Of a stretch of DNA of 38,841 bases, positions 38,437 to 38,841 are shown piece by piece. A model generated the notes under the pieces. That model did no database searches. It was not told the origin of the DNA and saw nothing but the letters and a program-made list of their open reading frames with translations. The stretch is from positions 1 to 38,841 of IMG/VR virus record IMGVR_UViG_3300010885_007370. One strand, given 5' to 3'. Every line of letters starts with the position of its first letter. Within the stretch, counting starts at the first letter, position 1. Position numbers and translations under genes: made by a program. Origin of the DNA: a virus.

Positions 38437-38841
38437 TTATGGGAAATGAACAGTGTTTAGATCATCTATAGAATCTTTAATAGAATCAATAGGTTGATTG
38501 ATTAAGAGAGGCTTTGTCATCCCTGCCAATTGCCGAAGCTTTGCTTCTAGGTCTAGTGCAGAGTTAAGCTTAGCTATAGTTGGATCATTATTTGTTGTTT
38601 CAAATAATCCTACCCCCGAGACTTTTCCTAGCAACTCAGCGGCTTTTAGCCGATCAGAGTGCTTTGCTGTCTCGCTCTCAGCGATAGCCATGATAGTTTC
38701 AATAGCTAAACTCCTTAGTTTAGCAGGGTTATAGCTAGAATATCTCTCATGTTTAGCTATGTAATAGCTTATCCTATCTCTAACCTTAGGGTTAGCCTTT
38801 AGCTTTGATGCGTCCGCTGAGATAGAGCTTCTATCTCTAGA
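38437..38841 (-). CDS. terS: Terminase small subunit (partial, 5' end beyond window)
   Basis: The frame is open to the right edge and gives 134 residues. It has SADASKLKANPKVRDRISYY, then RSLAIETIMAIAESE and HSDRLKAAELLGKVSGVGLF. This is a familiar small-terminase pattern (A..L..NPKVR.RI, then a helical domain with RLKAAELLGK). The protein recognises the packaging site and loads terL. The listed ATG at 38691 is internal: the frame continues upstream without a stop. It is separated from terL by four small genes, an unusual gap. Assignment is by pattern. Confidence 0.75.
   Translation of the reverse strand, partial: SRDRSSISADASKLKANPKVRDRISYYIAKHERYSSYNPAKLRSLAIETIMAIAESETAKHSDRLKAAELLGKVSGVGLFETTNNDPTIAKLNSALDLEAKLRQLAGMTKPLLINQPIDSIKDSIDDLNTVHFP

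Noticed and set aside
1-38841. tRNA genes and CRISPR arrays
   Set aside because: No cloverleaf-like sequence or regularly spaced identical repeats were noticed; the only spaced repeats are the three arms near 38240.
1-38841. Integrase, repressor or transposase
   Set aside because: No protein in the window shows their motifs, so lysogeny or insertion elements cannot be inferred here.

Overview
The window is a fragment of a tailed double-stranded DNA bacteriophage genome, most likely a short-tailed (podovirus-like) phage. The evidence is a nearly complete late module: terminase subunits, portal, a GroES-like co-chaperonin, scaffold, HK97-type capsid protein, gp4/gp11-like connectors, a P22 gp10-like tail protein, fibres, lysis genes and large internal virion proteins. 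There is no tape-measure or tail-tube gene. An Rz/Rz1 spanin pair implies a Gram-negative host. The style of the small proteins resembles uncultured freshwater and marine phages, but that is recognition from memory, not a search.

Layout. Positions 1-819 read rightward: the last codons of a probable single-stranded DNA-binding protein, then three small overlapping genes, ending in a strong hairpin terminator at 862-901. Everything from 900 to the right edge reads leftward. In transcription order (right to left): terS (cut by the window edge), a 260-bp G-rich repeat-bearing gap, four small unknown genes, terL, portal, a small TTG-start gene, GroES-like, scaffold, a 148-aa gene, a decoration-like protein, major capsid protein and a small basic protein. 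A 245-bp hairpin-rich gap with a terminator follows. Next come two small beta-rich virion proteins, a spike-like protein, two membrane proteins (holin candidates), five small genes, connector genes, fibre genes, endolysin, nested Rz/Rz1, a gp10-like protein and a short fibre. Last are four internal-virion-type proteins and a 3020-residue giant protein.

The genes form one assembly line: packaging, capsid building, connectors and adsorption, lysis, then proteins probably carried in the capsid and ejected with the DNA. Many neighbours share a TAATG stop/start overlap, so translation is probably coupled. Two or three real genes under 60 codons were found by reading the gaps directly.

Most unusual are: (i) the giant polyvalent protein, with a HExxH zincin motif, an ADP-ribosyltransferase-like domain, a possible second one split by an AT-rich helical insertion, and an LPD38-like C-terminal part; (ii) the gap after terS, with three alternating inverted-repeat arms exactly 17 bp apart within a run of G-tracts; and (iii) a long hairpin that buries one of two possible start codons of a small gene.
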